Assembly: GCA_900544885.1 (NCBI GenBank)
Contig: UQWU01000060.1
Location: 1 to 7,823 of the forward strand
Direction of reading: 5' to 3'
Length of the DNA stretch: 7,823 nt
DNA from: an uncultured Phascolarctobacterium sp.
Lineage (GTDB): Bacteria > Bacillota > Negativicutes > Acidaminococcales > Acidaminococcaceae
The first letter of the stretch is position 1. Each line of letters starts with the position of its first letter. The position numbers and the translations under genes were made by a program. Below, piece after piece: positions 5,271-7,823 of the stretch. The notes beneath the pieces are model-generated. The model was not told the origin of the DNA. It saw only the letters and a program-made list of their open reading frames with translations, and searched no databases.

Positions 5271-7181
5271 TTGAATATTAAAATAATATGCGGACAGATG
5301 GAAGTCATTCCTGCTCGTCCTGATTTAAATTACGAAAAAATTATTCACTGCATAACCAAAGCACGCCAGGAGCAGGCAGATATTCTGCTGCTGCCGGAAA
5401 TGTGCTTATCCGGTTATCTTATCGGTGACATCTGGGAACAAAACAGCTTTTTAGAAGACTGTGAATATTATGCGCAGCAGATTGTTGCCCACAGCCAAGA
5501 TTTATGCGTTATCTTCGGCAGTTTCGCACTGGAGCGGGATAAGCATAATGAAGACGGTCATATGCGTAAATATAACGCTGCCTTCGTCTGCCAAAACGGC
5601 AAGCTGCTGCCCGGTTACGCAGGACGCAATTTCATTATCAAAAACGCCCTGCCCAATTACCGCGAATTTGACGACAGCCGTTATTTCTACAGCCTGCACA
5701 AATTATGCTCCGAAGAAAACCGCTGCATAACCAAAACAATACAGCCTATCACTATCGACATCAAAGGTGCGAGCATCCCCATCGGCATCATGCTCTGCGA
5801 AGACGGCTGGACCGAAAACTATCAACTGGATACAGCGCAGGTACTGGCTGACAACGGCGCCCAACTCCTGTGTAACTTGTCCTGCTCCCCCTTTACCTTG
5901 GGCAAAAACAATAAACGCGAACGCATCTTCAGTGCCCAGGCGTACAAAACCGCTCTGCCCCTTGCTTACTGCAACAGCGTCGGTATGCAAAATAACGGGA
6001 AAAATATCTTTACTTTTGACGGTTGCAGCACCTTCTATACAGCCCAAGGCGAACCGGTTGCCGCAGCAGGTATGTATGAGGAAACTTTTTTGACTGTAGA
6101 GTGGAACACAAATGCGGATACCATTCATGCAAATTGTCCCCCTGCCGTAATCAAAGACCATACCAATGAAAGACAGATTGCGGAAATTTATCAGGCGATT
6201 AAATATGGTACTACTAAATTTTTGCAGCAATGCGGGATAAAAAAGATGACCATCGGACTTTCCGGCGGTATCGACAGTGCTGTTACCGCAGCCCTCTATG
6301 CCGATATTCTCGGTGCAGAAAACGTCCTGCTGCTCAATTTACCCTCTAAATATAACTCCGACACTACCCGTGACCTGGCTAAACAGCTGGCTCACGCACT
6401 AGGAGCTAATTATGCAGTCATGCCGATTACAGAAAGCTATGAACGAACCGTAAAACAGCTGGAAACCACGCCTATTACCAATATGCAGACCCAGGAGCAG
6501 TTTAATTTACAGCTCACCACACTTATTAAAGAAAACATTCAAGCCCGTGACCGTGGTGCTCGTCTAATTGCCGCTGCCTCAGCAGCCTTCGGCGGAGCCT
6601 TCAGCTGTAACTCCAATAAAACAGAAATCAGCATCGGCTATGCCACATTTTATGGTGATATTGCCGGTGCCGCAGCCATCATCGGCGATTTGTGGAAACA
6701 TCAGGTATATGCCTTAGGCCACTACCTCAACGAGAAAGTTTTCGGCCGTGAAGTCATCCCGCAAGCTATTTTCCACATCCGCCCCAGTGCCGAACTCTCT
6801 GACAGCCAAACCGTCGGCAACGGTGGTGACCCGTTGATTTATCCCTACCATGATTATCTTCTGCGTGCCTTCATCGAACATTGGCAGAAAACATCTCCGG
6901 CAGATATTCTGCGTTGGTATAAAGAAGGTGTTCTGGCGGAAAAAATCGGCTGTACCGAAGAAGCCTTGCAAACAGCCTGCCCGACACCCGAAATTTTAAT
7001 CACTGATTTAGAACGCTGGTGGAAACTCTTCTCCGGCTTTGCTGTTGCCAAACGTATTCAGGCCCCGCCTATTCTGGCACTCTCTAAACGTGCCTTTGGC
7101 TACGATCACCGCGAAGCACAGCTCATACCCTACTTCTCCCGCGAGTATTATTTATTAAAAGCTGAACTTACAAAAAAATAA
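5271..7181 (+). CDS. nadE: Glutamine-dependent NAD+ synthase
   Basis: Catalyses deamido-NAD+ + ATP + glutamine to NAD+ + AMP + PPi + glutamate, the last step of NAD synthesis. Two fused domains are visible. Residues 1-280 are a nitrilase-type glutaminase with the Glu-Lys-Cys triad: E43 in LLPEMCLSGY, K124 in IIKNALPNY, C176 in GIMLCEDGW; this domain feeds ammonia to the partner. Residues about 300-636 are the ATP-pyrophosphatase synthetase: SGGIDS (331-336) binds pyrophosphate, NIQARDRGARL and CNSNKTE follow, then YGDIAGAAAIIGDLWK and RPSAELSDSQ. The 636-residue length fits the fused family. The start is TTG 5271, supported by AAAGGA at 5258-5263, seven bases upstream, and no ATG alternative precedes the conserved N-terminus. 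It is divergent from ybaK, and a tRNA operon follows in the same direction 52 bases later with its own promoter. Confidence 0.97.
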   Translation: MNIKIICGQMEVIPARPDLNYEKIIHCITKARQEQADILLLPEMCLSGYLIGDIWEQNSFLEDCEYYAQQIVAHSQDLCVIFGSFALERDKHNEDGHMRKYNAAFVCQNGKLLPGYAGRNFIIKNALPNYREFDDSRYFYSLHKLCSEENRCITKTIQPITIDIKGASIPIGIMLCEDGWTENYQLDTAQVLADNGAQLLCNLSCSPFTLGKNNKRERIFSAQAYKTALPLAYCNSVGMQNNGKNIFTFDGCSTFYTAQGEPVAAAGMYEETFLTVEWNTNADTIHANCPPAVIKDHTNERQIAEIYQAIKYGTTKFLQQCGIKKMTIGLSGGIDSAVTAALYADILGAENVLLLNLPSKYNSDTTRDLAKQLAHALGANYAVMPITESYERTVKQLETTPITNMQTQEQFNLQLTTLIKENIQARDRGARLIAAASAAFGGAFSCNSNKTEISIGYATFYGDIAGAAAIIGDLWKHQVYALGHYLNEKVFGREVIPQAIFHIRPSAELSDSQTVGNGGDPLIYPYHDYLLRAFIEHWQKTSPADILRWYKEGVLAEKIGCTEEALQTACPTPEILITDLERWWKLFSGFAVAKRIQAPPILALSKRAFGYDHREAQLIPYFSREYYLLKAELTKK

Positions 7182-7192
7182 TACTATTTTAC

Positions 7193-7221
7193 TTGACTTT
7201 TTGTTGCTATAGTAGTATACT
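7193..7221 (+). promoter_or_regulatory. Strong sigma-A promoter of the tRNA operon
   Basis: TTGACT (7193-7198), exactly 17 bases, then TATACT (7216-7221). Each box differs from consensus at one position. It starts 12 bases after the nadE stop and would initiate just before the first tRNA. No terminator separates nadE from it, so nadE read-through is likely too. Confidence 0.9.
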
Positions 7222-7233
7222 ATTTCAAGTAAT

Positions 7234-7310
7234 CGGGGTGTAGCGCAGTTTGGTAGCGCGCCTGCCTTGGGAGCAGGGTGTCGCAGGTTCGAATCCTGCC
7301 ACTCCGACCA
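7234..7310 (+). tRNA. tRNA-Pro, anticodon TGG
   Basis: 77 bases with encoded CCA. The acceptor CGGGGTG pairs with CACTCCG (one G-T wobble) and the discriminator is A. The anticodon stem CCTGC/GCAGG (7261-7265, 7273-7277) closes loop CTTGGGA, with anticodon TGG at 7268-7270, which reads CCN proline codons. The T-arm has GGTTCGAAT. It is first of three tRNA genes in one operon. The proline tRNA is the substrate whose mischarging YbaK corrects; that gene lies about 2 kb away on the other strand. Confidence 0.98.
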
Positions 7311-7319
7311 AGTTTTTTT

Positions 7320-7393
7320 GCGGGTGTAGTTTAGTGGTAAAACCTCAGCCTTCCAAGCTGATGTTGTGGGTTCGATTCCCATCGCCCGCTCCA
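7320..7393 (+). tRNA. tRNA-Gly, anticodon TCC
   Basis: 74 bases with encoded CCA. The acceptor GCGGGTG pairs with CGCCCGC (one wobble) and the discriminator is T. The anticodon stem TCAGC/GCTGA (7345-7349, 7357-7361) closes loop CTTCCAA with anticodon TCC at 7352-7354. The T-arm has GGTTCGATT. It is separated from tRNA-Pro by nine bases that include seven T's. Confidence 0.98.
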
Positions 7394-7402
7394 ACTCAAT
7401 AT

Positions 7403-7479
<77 letters not shown>

Positions 7480-7487
7480 CGAAGAAT

Positions 7488-7528
7488 AACGCTAAAGCCT
7501 TTGTTTTCAAGGGGTTTAGCGTTTTTTG
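7488..7528 (+). terminator. Rho-independent terminator of the tRNA operon
   Basis: AACGCTAAA (7488-7496) pairs perfectly with TTTAGCGTT (7515-7523). The stem can continue inward with CCTT/AAGG, and TTTTTT (7522-7527) follows. It starts nine bases after the tRNA-Arg CCA end. Confidence 0.92.
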
Positions 7529-7588
7529 TTTATTTTCACGCAGGAGAGATATTGCCTATAATTACCCGTTTTTTACTGCTTTTTCCGA

Positions 7589-7617
7589 CCGCGTTGCACC
7601 CGCGTTGCACCCGCGTT
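7589..7617. repeat. 11-bp GC-rich tandem repeat, 2.6 copies
   Basis: CCGCGTTGCAC occurs twice head to tail (7589-7599, 7600-7610), followed by CCGCGTT (7611-7617). It stands out from very AT-rich surroundings. It falls in the stretch from 7480 to 7798, which has no convincing gene and otherwise holds the tRNA terminator, a second tandem repeat and the end of an insertion sequence. Confidence 0.8.
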
Positions 7618-7621
7618 AATT

Positions 7622-7645
7622 AAATCAGTTTGAAAATCAGTTGAA
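7622..7645. repeat. 12-bp AT-rich tandem repeat, two imperfect copies
   Basis: AAATCAGTTTGA (7622-7633) is followed directly by AAATCAGTTGAA (7634-7645). The first nine bases are identical. It lies only four bases after the 11-bp GC-rich repeat. Confidence 0.65.
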
Positions 7646-7730
7646 ATTACTACTTTTTTAGCAAATTTTAAAAATAATTTTTTATGGTTCATTGTAAAAT
7701 GAAATTGCACACCTTGAAAACAGAATAAAA

Positions 7731-7807
7731 ATAGTCCATTGTGACCTCTTCATGTTAAAATTAAGCTACTACACAAAACTTACAAGGAGGCAATCACAAT
7801 GGACTAT
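7731..7807 (+). promoter_or_regulatory. Hairpin that hides the transposase ribosome site in read-through transcripts
   Basis: ATAGTCCATTGTGA (7731-7744) is the exact reverse complement of 7794-7807, which contains the start codon (7799-7801). After a three-base bulge the pairing can continue: CCTC (7745-7748) with GAGG (7787-7790), covering the AAGGAGG ribosome site. Inside the loop lies an extended -10, TGTTAAAAT (7753-7761), predicted to start RNA near 7768. RNA from that start would lack the 5' arm and keep the site free. Confidence 0.6.
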
Positions 7808-7823
7808 ACTCAAGATACCACAA
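7799..7823 (+). CDS. Start of a probable IS110-family transposase (cut by the window end)
   Basis: Only eight codons are present: MDYTQDTT. AAGGAGG at 7784-7790, eight bases upstream, is a near-perfect ribosome site, so a gene starts here with good confidence. The family call rests on my memory that many Firmicutes IS110-family recombinases begin M(N/D)YTQN..., just before the first DED catalytic motif (VGVDIA-like), which would lie beyond the window. Eight residues cannot prove this. Confidence 0.5.

Larger units (their letters stand above)
7731..7823 (+). mobile_element. Left end of a probable IS110-like insertion sequence (element runs past the window)
   Basis: The end of the window holds a strong ribosome site and the first codons of a probable transposase, preceded by a 14-bp inverted repeat that straddles its start. 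The outer boundary of the element is not visible: it lies somewhere between the tRNA terminator (7530) and 7731, and I set the start at the inverted repeat only as a minimum. IS110-family elements lack long terminal inverted repeats and, in known members, carry a structured noncoding region upstream of the recombinase that encodes the bridge RNA. That region would fall in or just before this interval. Confidence 0.45.

Noticed and set aside
5703..6230. A 175-codon minus-strand frame inside nadE
   Set aside because: It is opposite the conserved glutaminase domain, has no family motifs, and is explained as a shadow of nadE.
4678..7310. Functional link between ybaK and the tRNA-Pro gene in the same window
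   Set aside because: YbaK does act on Cys-tRNA(Pro), but the genes are about 2 kb apart on opposite strands with separate promoters; proximity is probably chance.
7311..7319. Run of seven T's right after tRNA-Pro, as a possible terminator
   Set aside because: There is no dedicated hairpin before it, and two more tRNA genes follow before a clear terminator at 7488-7528.

Overview
The window looks like chromosomal DNA of a low-to-moderate GC Firmicute. A gut-type Negativicutes lineage is my best guess, from the overall feel of the proteins and the GTCACC/GGTGAC plus GCTCCCC-type dispersed repeat; no marker in the window proves it. Promoters match the sigma-A consensus (TTGACT-17-TATACT, several extended TGnTATAAT boxes), ribosome binding sites are AGGAG-like, and all three tRNA genes encode their CCA ends.

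Layout. (1) Bases 1-570, plus strand: the tail or whole of an unrecognised small ORF that overlaps by 11 bases an XRE-type helix-turn-helix gene. A perfect 16-bp palindrome lies inside the upstream ORF. (2) Bases 571-742: no gene, but a composite repeat with two 18-bp direct repeats and several hairpins. (3) Bases 743-2830, minus strand: a two-gene operon with its own extended -10 promoter and terminator. It encodes a 519-residue protein of unknown function and a 128-residue zinc-ribbon membrane protein. (4) Bases 2904-5240, minus strand: ybaK (Cys-tRNA deacylase), then thrC (threonine synthase) with its own strong promoter, a leader of about 184 nt and a clear terminator. (5) Bases 5205-7181, plus strand: nadE (glutamine-dependent NAD+ synthase), divergent from ybaK. 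The two -10 boxes occupy the same bases. (6) Bases 7193-7530: a tRNA operon, Pro(TGG)-Gly(TCC)-Arg(TCT), with a near-consensus promoter and a strong terminator. (7) Bases 7531-7823: no complete gene. There are two short tandem repeats, then the left end of a probable IS110-like insertion sequence whose transposase start codon is the last thing in the window.

The core genes (thrC, ybaK, nadE, tRNAs) are ordinary housekeeping functions. The features most worth a second look are the insertion-sequence end, where a 14-bp inverted repeat traps the ribosome binding site and start codon only in transcripts that begin outside the element; the conserved-looking but unrecognised 519-aa/zinc-ribbon pair; and the small overlapping ORF plus XRE pair at the left edge. 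I see no CRISPR array, and no clear new defence or biosynthetic system.
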